Assembly (NCBI GenBank): GCA_026874595.1
Contig: CM049317.1
Coordinates: 15,411,882 to 15,475,881, forward strand
DNA length: 64,000 nucleotides
Direction: 5' to 3'
DNA from: Sipunculus nudus
Lineage: Eukaryota > Annelida > Sipuncula > Golfingiida > Sipunculidae
Below, one piece after another: positions 22,980 to 34,100 of the stretch (the stretch's first letter is position 1; each line of letters opens with the position of its first letter). The notes beneath the pieces were generated by a model, which did not search any database, was not told the origin of the DNA, and worked only from the letters and a program-made list of their open reading frames with translations. The position numbers and the translations under genes were made by a program.

Positions 22980-25900
22980 CCTATGATTTAAACTACAGCT
23001 CTAATGTTTTCAAATATGAAATGGGGTTGTGATCTACTGCTGCGTGTTTCCATGTTACGTTTTCTCAGCGAACAAATGATCAGAGGTACCCCTTTCATTG
23101 TGCAGGCATGAATATTCCGTTCTCTTTCATTCCGGAAGTATAATCAGCCGGAGCACAAATAGCGGAGCCAACCCCATCACAAGCCTGGTCTGTTTAGGCC
23201 TTTAATAACATGTGACACTATAAAAAATAAAGTACACTCACTCACGCAAAAGGAGGTAGAAAAAACCACCCACATCTATAAACTTTCCTCTGCCTCAGAA
23301 AAAATGTTATTTATTGGCCCATATATCAACGCACTAAGATGATGTAACGGAAAAAAGTGGCACCAGTAAAATCAATGATAGCCATGCCATACAAACTGGG
23401 GTCTAACGGAGGCCTTGGGGGCCCTCCCCCTCTTCTAACAAGCATTTTTACAGCAGAGAGGCCGATAAACAGAGCCATGCCATAAGAACACAGGCTTAAT
23501 AACACAAGCATTTTCAATAATGGCCCCCTCCAAGTAATAGCCCAGTGCAAAAATCGGTAAATTCAATATGGCTAAAAAAAATACAAAATGGAAATTTAAT
23601 TTCCTTACACTCTGTCTGTGACTGTACCCTATCTGGGCCAATTATCAACGAGAAAAATCTAACGAGTTCTCATCCTGTACCTCTGTCAAGATGCAATAAT
23701 TGGACAACTGCAACTTGCATTCCAACAGCGCAAAGGTTGGCTTAAATAAGAGCTGGGTCTTTAAGAAACCAGGCTTAATGATAGGCATCTACAAAATAAG
23801 TGAATTATTACATGAAAACATTTTCCCATTTGATACAGGGGTTTAAAAGCTACCATTTTCCATTTATGACAGCGCTTGGAAACTCTGACAGAAAAAGTTC
23901 CTGCATGTATTATTAAAGGATTAATCTGTACATAAAAACCAACTTGCATTGATTAAGTAAAACTGTGTTTACTGGATAGTTTGTGGTAACTTCGGCTAAA
24001 TTTGCATTTCATGAGTGTAATATTGAGCAAAGCTAGCATATGGGCCAACTGCAATAGACTTGTAATCATTGTCATTTTCTAGCAATTATCAAAATCGCTT
24101 CATATATTATTAAATCCTCCTTTCTCATTACCATGGCGATGGGAACGGTGTATATAAATTAAAACTGTCATATCTCCGTGTACTAAATGACACAAGAAAA
24201 CTGCTATCGAGGCTTGGAAAAAGTCTCTAAGCTTCCAATTCTACTGAAAGTTATGGGGCCTGTGCTCTTGGCACAATTTATCACTTGCAAGAACAAGCAG
24301 GCTGAATTAGAACAAGTTGTATTCTTGCCTGCTCTCGCAGCAAAGAGGTAGAAAAAATGCACATTAAAATGTGGCCAATATCTACTGGGTCTCCAGAGGG
24401 GGGCAAAACAAAGCATTGCGATGAGGCTCTGATAAACCTGGCTTTTTTTTCTCGCTGATCTAATCAAGATCGCCGGTATTAATATATTTCAGACAGGCCA
24501 ATAAAAAATTGACAGCTCCTAGTTGCAGGGTGTAGGGCCGGTTACCGATCTCATGGGATGCGGGGCAATATTTAACCGTTTTGTAGCCGGGCCCCTTGAG
24601 AAAACATCGGTGATAGTAGCTTTTCATAAATATGGAACAGGACAATACCCAGAGTGATACACAGACTGCAGTGTAGTTTTAAACTGGTAATAAATATGAA
24701 GCTGCATCGCATAAATATCTACCTACACAGAGTAGCAGAAAACAAAACGCAACAGTCAGGTAAATGTTACAGGTGCCAGATCACCCAATAAAACTGCTAT
24801 AATCTCAAATTTCTCGATTATTGATCAGGTGGTCCCACACTGAGATAATAATCCACTGCTTCTCTGTAAGCAGTGACAACGTACTCAAATGGTTCCCCTT
24901 TCAAAATACCAGCAAGAAACGAAGCTACTTAAAGTGTTAAAGATTACTTTACTTTAAAATACCTACTTGTTTTAAATATCACTAAAAAATCAGTTTAAAA
25001 CACAAAGTGTTGCAAAAACTTAACTATCTAAGTTATATTTAAGCAGGACTGGCTGCAACTGGTAAGTATGTAAGGCAAACCTGTAGAGCTCTTCCTGGGT
25101 GCCACTGGCTCCATCTGGTAGTGAATTCAGGAAGCATTTCATGTGATTTTGAAAATCCTCTGCCTGAGAAGCGAGTCTCATGGAATCCTACCATTTTCTT
25201 CATGCCGCGCTCAAAACATGACCGAACATGAGCGCTCACCAAGATGGCCACTGGAGAATCAGGGAAGGCTCCACTAATTAAAATCGGAAAATCAATAGAA
25301 CTAATTACAAGCAAAACATGTCTCGTCATTTCATTTAGATGGTTTGGGCTTTCAATGTTTTAACTTAAGGCAGCAAACATCCCTGCAGGAATTGATGTCA
25401 TTGGTCTCTTGGCTGACAAGAAACAAAACGGGTGAAAAAGTTGCTAAGCAGAAGTCATATCAAGACAATATGCACCGCTATTATTGCATATATACAGGCC
25501 ACTGTCAGCTTGAACAGACACAAAGCCCTGATTGCTTATTTACTCCTTTATCATCACTTAATTGTGAAATGTACCGTTCTCTGCGACTGTTGACTAGGAA
25601 AAAACGCACATACTGAAAAGAAGCCTATTTAATCTTATGCAAATCTGACCGATTCCCTGTGTAAAACCCCGTCACATTTTATCAGTAGCTGATGCAAGCA
25701 TGCCCCCAGATCAGTGGGCTGAATCATGTGGCAAAATGAAACTCGCGAGTATAATTTAATACAAAAGTCAAGAGAATCAATTATATTTATACACAGTAAA
25801 TAAACGCCTCCAGAATTCCTAGCAACCGTTATCGCGCACAATTTTCATCCATTCTCATTACCCGATGTGCATATTTAAAGAACTGTAGGATGAAAACACC

Positions 25901-26160
25901 CCAAAGAAGGCATCTTAGCCAAGCTAGCTTACGGAGATGCAAAATGGAGCCGATAAAAAAGTCAGCCTCTGATCAATCAATAGAAGAAGAACGAACCGCC
26001 AGGGGTTCCTGCCAGAGTCAAAAGAAACATTGCAGAGGAAAAAAACCTCCAGCCATTTTGTTTTTGTTTGAAGAGCTCAGCTTCTGTTGATTACAATGGA
26101 ATCCCTTTATTCCTTATTAACATGCGCATATATTAAATGCCCTTGCATCTCCAACCGATT
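22980..26160. other. Repeat-poor, higher-complexity block; candidate regulatory DNA
   Basis: For about 3.2 kb the window's repeat families are absent, CpG is more frequent and simple sequence is scarce. No frame exceeds about 96 codons. It contains two POU-type octamers, ATTTGCAT (about 24001) and ATGCAAAT (about 25637), and homeodomain-style AATTA/CAATAAA words. This texture is typical of conserved non-coding DNA, but conservation cannot be tested from one sequence. Confidence 0.3.
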
Positions 26161-26540
26161 GAATTTGAATAGTTAATAAGCAAGATGGAATGAACCTTAA
26201 AACAGAAGGAGACCCTCCAGTCCAGTGTTTCTTCCTCTTAATTTTCTTTTTTTTATAAATTCATCTTTCATATTATGACACTGAAGTTCCTCTACATAAC
26301 AACCTATATATCACTTCCTAGGGTAATTTTTCAGGTCAATATTCTTGTAATTTATGAAAACCTTGTAAAGAACAATGATTGGTTTCAATATCAAATCTGC
26401 TCTGGGAATCCATGAATCTATTCTGTTACAGGATTGCCCATAAATTTCTTACAAGTTTGTGTTTATCCTTACAATACAGGAGCTCCATCTTCAACACAAC
26501 CACTGAAGATACTACACTGGGTGGCGGTGTCACGAGGTGT
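26161..26540. other. Non-coding transition
   Basis: Nothing recognisable between the repeat-poor block and the degenerate tandem repeat. Confidence 0.3.
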
Positions 26541-27120
26541 GTCAAACCATCCTATGCCTTTAAGGATCTAAAAACATCATGGCCTCAGTCACAGACGATA
26601 ATCTCTGTCCCAGGCTATGACTGGTCATGACATCTGGACTATTCTTAGTCCCATAAGTAGTTAACCTAAAACCAAGGAGGGCTGATTAATGGTCATCACA
26701 ACCATGAGACCATATCATCTGAATGACCATGACAGACAATAAAATCTGGATGAAACATGACAGACCATGACTTAAGTCAACCTTGAACCAAGAGGGTTGA
26801 ATACTGGCTGTCACACCCATAACAGGTCAGGAATTTATTGATAATTCTAGGCCTACATTTAGTCAACCTGGAATCCAGATGGCCGAATGAAGTTCCTCAA
26901 GGCTTGATAATAAAACAATAATTTCTGGATTATTCTTAACCCATCCTTTAGTCAACTCAAGAAAGAACCCTCATGTCAATGACAGGCCAGGAACCCTGGA
27001 TTATTCATTTAGTCAACTTGCATTCCAATTGGTTAATAACAAACATCATAATCCTAGCCCAAAAAATTTATTCAACATGAAATCCTAATGGTTTTATAAC
27101 TAAGGCTTCATGGCTCTTGT
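26541..27120. repeat. Old degenerate tandem repeat, roughly 100-140 bp unit
   Basis: The phrases CTGGATTATTCTTA, TTTAGTCAACCTGGAATCCA and GGYTRATAA recur four to five times with substitutions and indels. This is a decayed array directly left of the 26-bp array. Confidence 0.5.
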
Positions 27121-27482
27121 ATTCTCAATTAATCCTAGCGCAATATCCAGTTTCCCTGAAACCCTCAAAGTTGAATAAAGTTTATCATAACACAGACATA
27201 GCCTGGAATTCTGAATTCTGTCCCAGCACTGAGTTACCCAAACTCACTTGCCAACTAATGCTCCCCACAGCTGTGACAGACCAGTATTGGTACATAAATA
27301 ATTTCTAAATTTATCAAATTGAGGGACAAAAAACTTAATTATGTTCATGGTTATTTAACCTGAAATACCTACATAACTCTTCAAATACCACGCATCATAA
27401 TCATTGGACCTGGGAACTATAGGCATACTCATTATAGGCAATGGCACAGGACTTTCAATGTAAATTTTCAAATTTGACTAAC

Positions 27483-28858
27483 AGTACTTGTTATGTGTCA
27501 AGCCTTACATCACTAATGTGTCTAGCTTGACATCACTTGTTATGTGTCTAGCCTTACATCACTTGTTATGTGTCCAGCCTTACATCACTTGTTATGTGTC
27601 CAGCTTTACATCACTTGTTATGTGTCTAGCTTTACATCACTTGTTATGTGTCTAGCCTTACATCACTTGTTATGTGTCTAGCCTTACATCACTTGTTATG
27701 TGTCTAGCCTTACATTACTTGTTACATGTCTAGCCTTACATCACTTGTTATGTGTCTAGCCTTACATCACTTGTTATGTGTCTAACCTTACATCACTTGT
27801 TATGTGTCTAGCCTTACATCACTTGTTATGTGTCTAGCCTTACATCACTTGTTTTGTGTCAAGCCTAACATCACTTGTTATGTGTCTAGCCTTACATCAC
27901 TTGTTATGTGTCTAGCCTTACATCACTTGTTATGTGTCTAGCCTTACATCACTTGTTATGTGTCTAGCCTTACATCACTTGTTATGTGTCTAGCCTTACA
28001 TCACTTGTTATGTGTCTAGCCTTACATCACTTGTTATGTGTCTAGCCTTACATCACTTGTTATGTGTCTAGCCTTACATCACTTGTTATGTGTCTAGCCT
28101 TACATCACTTGTTATGTGTCTAGCCTTACATCACTTGTTATGTGTCTAGCCTTACATCACTTGTTATGTGTCTAGCCTTATATCGCTTGTTATGTGTCTA
28201 GCCTTACATCACTTGTTATGTGTCTAGCCTTACATCACTTGTTATGTGTCTAGCCTTACATCACTTGTTATGTGTCTAGCCTAACATCACTTTGTGTGTC
28301 TAGCCTTACATTACTTATTATGTGTCTAGCCTTACATTACTTGTTATGTGTTTAGCCTTACATTACTTGTTATGTGTCTAGCTTTAAATCACTTGTTATG
28401 TGTCAAGCCTAACATCACTTTGTGTGTCTAGCCTTACATTACTTATTATGTGTCTAGCCTTACATCACTTGTTATGTGTCTAACCTTACATTACTTATTA
28501 TGTGTCTAGCCTTACATTACTTGTTATGTGTCAAGCCTAACATCACTTGTTATGTGTCTAGCCTTACATCACTTGTTATGGGTCTAGCCTAACATCACTT
28601 TGTGTGTCTAGCCTTACATTACTTATTATGTGTCTAGCCTTACATTAATTATTATGTGTCTAGCCTTACATTACTTATTATGTGTCTAGCCTTACATCAC
28701 TGGTTATGTGTCTAGCCTTACATCACTTGTTATGTGTCTAGCCTTACATCACTTGTCATGTCTCTAGCCTTACATCACATGTTATGTGTCTAGCCTTACA
28801 TCACTTGTTATGTGTCTAGCCTTGCATCACTTATGTGTCTAGTCTCACTTCACTTGTT
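27483..28858. repeat. 26-bp satellite-like array, about 53 copies
   Basis: The unit holds CTTGTTATGTGTCTAGCC then TTACATCA. The centre (about 27880-28180) is almost perfectly uniform. Edges carry variants: CTAACATCACTTTGTGTG (a shorter unit at about 28282, 28414, 28590), ACTTATTATG, and CATTAC for CATCAC. The recurrence of the short variant followed by ACTTATTATG suggests block duplication of several units on the right side. Confidence 0.95.
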
Positions 28859-29087
28859 ATACATAATTTTTTTTACTTGAATACATATTTTCATTTATGC
28901 ATCTATACTCGCATTACATTTTGTATCAAACCTTGCAGTTTACCTACAGAAGATATGGAATCAAGATCTATTTTATCCAGTATTATCCAGTATTTTACAG
29001 CAACTCTTATTCAAGAATCATTATATTTGTGAACTTTACCAAGAGAAACAACGTGAACTGAAATACATGTCAAAAATCTGAATGATG
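28859..29087. other. Non-coding spacer
   Basis: Short AT-rich stretch between the 26-bp array and the inverted repeats. Confidence 0.3.
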
Positions 29088-29195
29088 ATGGGCCCCCCCC
29101 CCCCCCCCCAAACACGCCCCGGCCATCAATCTCCAGTATGAAAGTGACACATTCCATTCTTCCAGTAATCAGATAATGCCGGAAGGCTTGTCCAA
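29088..29195 (+). repeat. Left arm of an inverted pair with poly-C
   Basis: A C-tract of about 18 (29092-29109) is followed by TCCAGTATGAAAGTGACACA and TTC, then CAGAT and CCGGAAGGCTT. The reverse complement of 29945-30050 has the same order: C-tract, the same 23-base word, CAGAT, CCGGAAGACTT. Confidence 0.7.
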
Positions 29196-29539
29196 GTTGC
29201 AGGCTCAAATCTTAGTCCCACAAACAGGAACTTTTACATCAGAACTATGAAATATGTAACATGGTTTTCCCCATGACAGCCATATCATGTTTGTCCCTTG
29301 ATAAAATATCCAATAATCCCTGAAACTGTGCCTGAAGGCAATGCTTACATCGGCACATACCTTTTCCATGTACAGTTATGCTGTATATGTACAAAACAGG
29401 AGATTACTGGAAAAGGTTGATGAGGATATAAGCATGACAGAGATACTAACAGACAGAGAAGCATGCTACAGTTCAAAATTCTGATGTAAAATTTACTGTT
29501 GGTGGGGCTTAAATTGAACATTAACTGGGGGAAATTAAG

Positions 29540-29930
29540 CTTGTCGTTGATAAAAAAACTTGCTTGCATAACTGGGAAACTGGTTATACGGTCGAATGGT
29601 AGAAACCGCAAGTATAAAGGCATTGCGTCCCGAAACACTGTTGTTAACAAGATCAGGTTCGGCTCTCAAATGGCATGGCTGAGTCTGTGCTGCTGGGATC
29701 GATAGAGGGAATGTAGGTTGCTTCTGGCTTTGCGGCTGTGGACGCTGTAGCTTTCCTGAAAGATCACCGACTGGGGATGGGCGGTGGTGGCCTTTGCGGC
29801 TCTCTGCTTGGCTTGGTGTGGCATTGCAACTGTTGGCTCGGAGAACGTGCTTAAGGAGCGCACAGGGCTAAGGTCTTGACCACAGCAACCTGTAGCTTCT
29901 CAAAGAGCGTAAACTTTATTTGGCTTGGCT
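29540..29930 (+). mobile_element. SINE-like retroposon copy 1, with 14-bp target duplication
   Basis: 391 bases flanked by the perfect direct repeat TGGGGGAAATTAAG (29526-29539 and 29931-29944). The 3' end reads TTTGGCTTGGCT, a short tandem tail. From GTCCCGAAA onwards it matches 37280-37583 closely (shared AAGGAGCGCACAGGGCT and GCAACCTGTAGCT). No protein function is apparent. Direct repeats, a shared 3' end and a 5'-shortened second copy are hallmarks of LINE-mobilised short elements. No clear A/B promoter boxes are seen, so it may instead be a LINE 3' end. Confidence 0.75.
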
Positions 29931-29944
29931 TGGGGGAAATTAAG

Positions 29945-30055
29945 TCTTCCGGTCTGATCTGATGGCTTGAATGTGTCACTTTCATACTGGACAATGATAT
30001 AAGCAGGTGTCTGTGCCAGTGTGTGTGTTGGGGGGGGGGGGGGGGGCTGTCAGCA
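29945..30055 (-). repeat. Right arm of the inverted pair with poly-G
   Basis: It holds the reverse complement of the 23-base word (about 29969-29991) and a G-tract of about 16 (30032-30047). The SINE-like element sits immediately beside this arm, so the arms are older than or independent of that insertion. Confidence 0.7.
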
Positions 30056-30364
30056 TCCAGTTGAGGACTCTCTCTGCATAAGATCTTCAAAATGAAGCAA
30101 TGATTAAGTTTTATCATTAATAAAAACATAATAACAGAACATGAAGTATGCAAAGACCTGCCTAATCAGTCTGTTCCATAGGTGGACACAAATGAAATTA
30201 GGTGCTTATTCTCCCAAACTCAAATTTTAGCACAGTTTGATATTTAAACTGATAAAGGAGTCATTTCATGACAACCTCCTAGTCCTCTGGCGTCTTGTGG
30301 TTAAATAAAAGTGTTTGCTGTACGACATCAACCTCACTTTGATATTTGTATTTTTTTTAGAATA
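30056..30364. other. Non-coding spacer
   Basis: Nothing recognisable. Confidence 0.3.
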
Positions 30365-30650
30365 ATTATGACACTAATCAACCAATCAGAAGCTTTTAAA
30401 TGTAGTTCTTTCAAATGTAGTTGGAAATGCTCCTTCAACATCAATGATGTTGTGAAAGTCAGAACATGTCTCAGATACTGATGTCACTACAATTATAATA
30501 TAATGTCCGGGTGCAATAGTAGTTTCATGCTAGTTAAGCAGGCCAGTATATGTCATTCCTTCACTGTAACTTACTTTTATTATAACTGATCTGTCAAGTA
30601 ATAAAGATGCTGCCAAATTTCAATGGCAACACCTCAGTGGAACAGACTCT
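30365..30650 (+). repeat. Interspersed repeat D, copy 1
   Basis: Shares with 48345-48625 the ordered words AATCAG-AGCTTT-AAATGTAGTT, CTAGTTAA-AGGCC, ATTCCTYCACTG and CTTACTTTTAT-TGATC. The copies are diverged; ends and class are undefined. Confidence 0.5.
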
Positions 30651-32298
30651 GGTTTACTGCATGCACAAAAAAGACCATCTAAACAAATCCTTTTATCTGA
30701 ATCTTTGACAATGCAGATAGTAAATAAAGGCAAAATTAATATAGTAGTTCTACCTGTCCAGCACAACTCGCTATAACGGTTCTCATCTTGACAGCTCATG
30801 CAGTTCATCAATTTAATACAACCCTCTTTTGTTGGAATCCTCTAAAACTGTAAGTAGGTTACAAACTAAATACGGTGCGTCTATTTACAAAACTCTTACC
30901 TTATTTTCCCAGCTTGTGGATGCCTCGGTAACTTCAGCCATTGTTCTGTAGGTTTGAAACTGGATGCTCGTTACACATATTTAGAAAACATCTCTCCCTC
31001 CATGCTAGCAAATTTTCCTAATAGCCTGGCTCCAGTCAATATTTTTTCAAAATGTGTAAAAAAATTTATATTTTTTTCACCATCAAATATTTGCGTTACA
31101 CCGAGGCTTGCCCTAATCAAATAACAGACCCATGTGGTTGGGTCTTGCTTAAATAATAAATACTGCAGTCCGCATTGTTTGGTGGATCATGTCCTCATTC
31201 TCTGGTGTCTAGAGGTGCTTCTTTACCTGGACATACCAGACACAAGGTAATATAAGGTAAGAATACTGGTGAGGGATACAGTAATTTATGCAGCATCGCG
31301 TTCTAAAGAAAAGTCTCTACCAGCATCATAGTGAGCCCAATGTAAAGAAAAGCCAGATTGCTCGAAAAATGAACTCGCTAATACAGTTTAGTTTTTCCTA
31401 CTCCCCTCTCGTTATTAATACAGGTTTGTCTTTTTGCGCCTGCATCTGCAGATCTGTATTTCCTTCTGACTTTGTTATACCGTCTTTTCTTTTCACTGCT
31501 GGCCCACCTGCCCATAATTTCTTCAAGTTGTCACAGTCCGTTCCCAACAAAACCACACCAAGATCTGCAGGCTATCAAATCTCCAGTGTCGCATTTACAA
31601 AACTCGCCACAGTTTTATGAAGGCCGATAGAAAACACTGATCCATAAAGAAAATATGACTTTTCAGTTAATTTTTCATAAAGCTTTAATCTCAATCAGGA
31701 TCGGATTATGACGAGATCAGCATGGCATCGCAAGTGGAAGATCTAGTGAACAAAAAATTCATCTGAAACTGATGAAAAAGTTTTTCTCTGATGACTGCAT
31801 CAACACCAAGTATGATGGCTGAATGCTCACTGATAAAGATACATCACTCTGACTGTTATTTCATAGTGGTGGAAAGACACCCTCACTATCTCAAATACAG
31901 TCATGAGAACTTATCACCGTGAAAGATTTAGTAAGTTAAAAACTGGTTTAAATGAATTCAATACATAGTTCTGATGACATATCACTGTCACAGATATTTA
32001 GAAGAAATGCAAAAGCTAAAAGCAAGTTCAAAATGCATCCAATACAAAATTTTGCTGTGACTGATATTTCATTGAAATGAAAAGTGCACACTGTCCACAG
32101 GCACATGGATTAAAGGAAATATTATGGAGTATACAATGGCATACAATGTTAAACAATTCATCTTGAATCCATCAACAGAATGTAATCAAAAGCTTAAACA
32201 TGTATTGCAAACATCAACAAAAACACACTGAACATATATATGATCCAAAATACAGAATATAAAGTTCATATCTCACAGTTACAGTGCTGCAGTATACA
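30651..32298. other. Non-coding stretch
   Basis: Holds a 110-codon plus-strand frame (31288-31620), the longest here outside repeats and the reverse transcriptase. It has no recognised domain, no homolog elsewhere in the window and no strong start context, so I leave it uncalled. Confidence 0.35.
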
Positions 32299-32480
32299 GA
32301 CAGTCAAACCGTGCCTAACGACCACATCAGTTTAATGACTACCTCAAAATAACATTCACTTTTTTACGTTCCAAATTCTTTCTTGCTCTTGTTAACAAAC
32401 ATTTTTTAGATGACCACCTCAAAAATGCATCCACTTTATTGAGGTCTTGTTGGTGGTCATAATTTCAAGGTTTCACTGTA
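32299..32480. mobile_element. Short TIR element, pogo/Tigger-like ends
   Basis: Left end ACAGTCAAACCGTGCCTAAC then GACCAC; right end GTGGTCATAATTTCAAGG then TTTCACTGT. The arms are inverted complements in the blocks ACAGTSAAACC and GACCAC. The ends resemble the 39335-40178 element and the CAGTRNAACC style of pogo-like transposons. No transposase. Confidence 0.55.
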
Positions 32481-33724
32481 ATAACTTTGATCATGTTTCT
32501 CTAAACTAGGAACACAAAGTCCTGAAGACAAAGATCCAACACACAAAATGAAATGGAAAATTTATAAGTTTTTTCTCTTAATAAATCCTAAAATTTTGAA
32601 AACAATGTGAATTTACAGCATGATTAAATAAGGAGACCCATGACACACACTTGCCATGCTGATTAAAAGCTCGTCTGTGTAACTTTTTTAGCTGTTGCTT
32701 ATAAGTGTTATTAATTTGAAAAATGTGATTAATTTGGAAAATCTACCATGCATGGCCTTAATCAAATCAGGTGCAAGACCCACAAACCATACTATTTTAA
32801 TTATAAGTGGATCTGAAAAAAAAAATTGAGATTTTTTTGTCAAATACAAACGAATGAACATTCATCTCTTATCTGACAGGATATCCTATACCTGGAGATA
32901 ATAATTCAAGTTTCATTTTGTTAAATGGTGATTTTTTTAAAAGGACCTATTCACATACCAGACATGTCAAATGTACACAAAGTATAGTTTTTATCCTCGG
33001 AATATAATGGTGTTTGCTGGTGTGTGTTTATCCCAGTTCATTTATGTATTTGTGTGTTTGTTCACAACATTACTCCTGCAATCATGATTGGAATTTCATG
33101 AAATTTTCCAGGCTTTTCAGGAATCGGCCAATAGCTTTTGGTGTGGATCTGCCATGTGATCTGGATCCAGGAACATCATCAAGAAATATTCACAAATGTG
33201 CAGTCACTTATGTATTAATGAACCTAGGCTGAATAAGTGAATGGTGGAGGATTGCATTAATCAGAATGCAGATATCTAGTTTGTTCGCCAAATATTTGCT
33301 CACTTCTGTACATTAGGACTGGACGTGATAAAACATGAACAGCACGCATGCCATGTGACAGCCTTACTGTGCATTTCACAAATCAAGCTTCCAACTGGCA
33401 TTTTTTCTGTGCATGTTCTTGCTTTCATCTTTTTTCTCCATGTTTTGGGAGTTGTTGCATACATGCCAGATCGGCCCCCTGGTCGCGCAGTCTTGTTATG
33501 GTAAACAAACATGAGGACTATGAACCATAACCATGTATAAAACATGTCAATTGGAGACAGTAAGCCCAAGTCCCAGGAGAGTTAGGCTTGCAAACTTAAA
33601 TCAGACTCATAACATACTAACAGCATGAGATAAAACACATATTATAATAACAAAAGGTTGTAAAACCATTAAGGACAGGTCAATGACAGAATGAAGGTGA
33701 AGGAAACCTTATGATAAGAATAAT
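32481..33724. other. Non-coding stretch
   Basis: Two mutually antisense frames around 33300-33570 and a 72-codon frame at 33014 have no recognisable content. Nothing else stands out. Confidence 0.35.
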
Positions 33725-34100
33725 ATGTCATTATCCTTCTGGATTAAAAGGTTTTATATGAAATGTTATAATTATCCTTTTACATTAAAGGATAGGATTG
33801 TCCTTCTTTATTTGTATATATGTTCTCATTGTCCTTCTTGATTAAAGGTTTTTGTAAGATATGTTTTCATAAACCTTCTAGATTAAAGGTTTTCATATAT
33901 ATGTTTTCAAAATCCTTCTAGATTAAAGGTTTTTATATATGTTTTTATTTTCCTTCTAGATTAAAGGTTTTTATATAACATGTTATAATTATCCTTCTAG
34001 ATTAAAGGTTTTACATATGTTATCATTATCCTTCTATATTAGAAGTTTTTATACGAGCTGTTATCAATATCCTTCCAGATTAAAGGTTTTTATATGACAA
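33725..34100. repeat. About 40-bp tandem repeat, 9 copies
   Basis: ATCCTTCTAGATTAAAGG plus TTTTTATAT occurs near 33736, 33774, 33831, 33872, 33912, 33950, 33990, 34029 and 34069. Spacing is 36-57 bases, mostly 38-41. Confidence 0.85.

Noticed and set aside
25039-25329. 96-codon minus-strand frame in the repeat-poor block
   Set aside because: Several overlapping unrelated frames occur in this block, none with recognisable content. More consistent with non-coding DNA.
27483-28858. CRISPR-like regular array
   Set aside because: There is no unique spacer between repeats, only head-to-tail 26-bp units in a eukaryotic context.
29666-29863. Minus-strand frame shared by both SINE-like copies
   Set aside because: Similarity follows from the DNA repeat. 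The frame is broken differently in the second copy (37409-37621) and shows no domain.
31288-31620. 110-codon plus-strand frame
   Set aside because: No recognisable domain, no homologous copy in the window, no splice or promoter context. Length is within chance for 64 kb.
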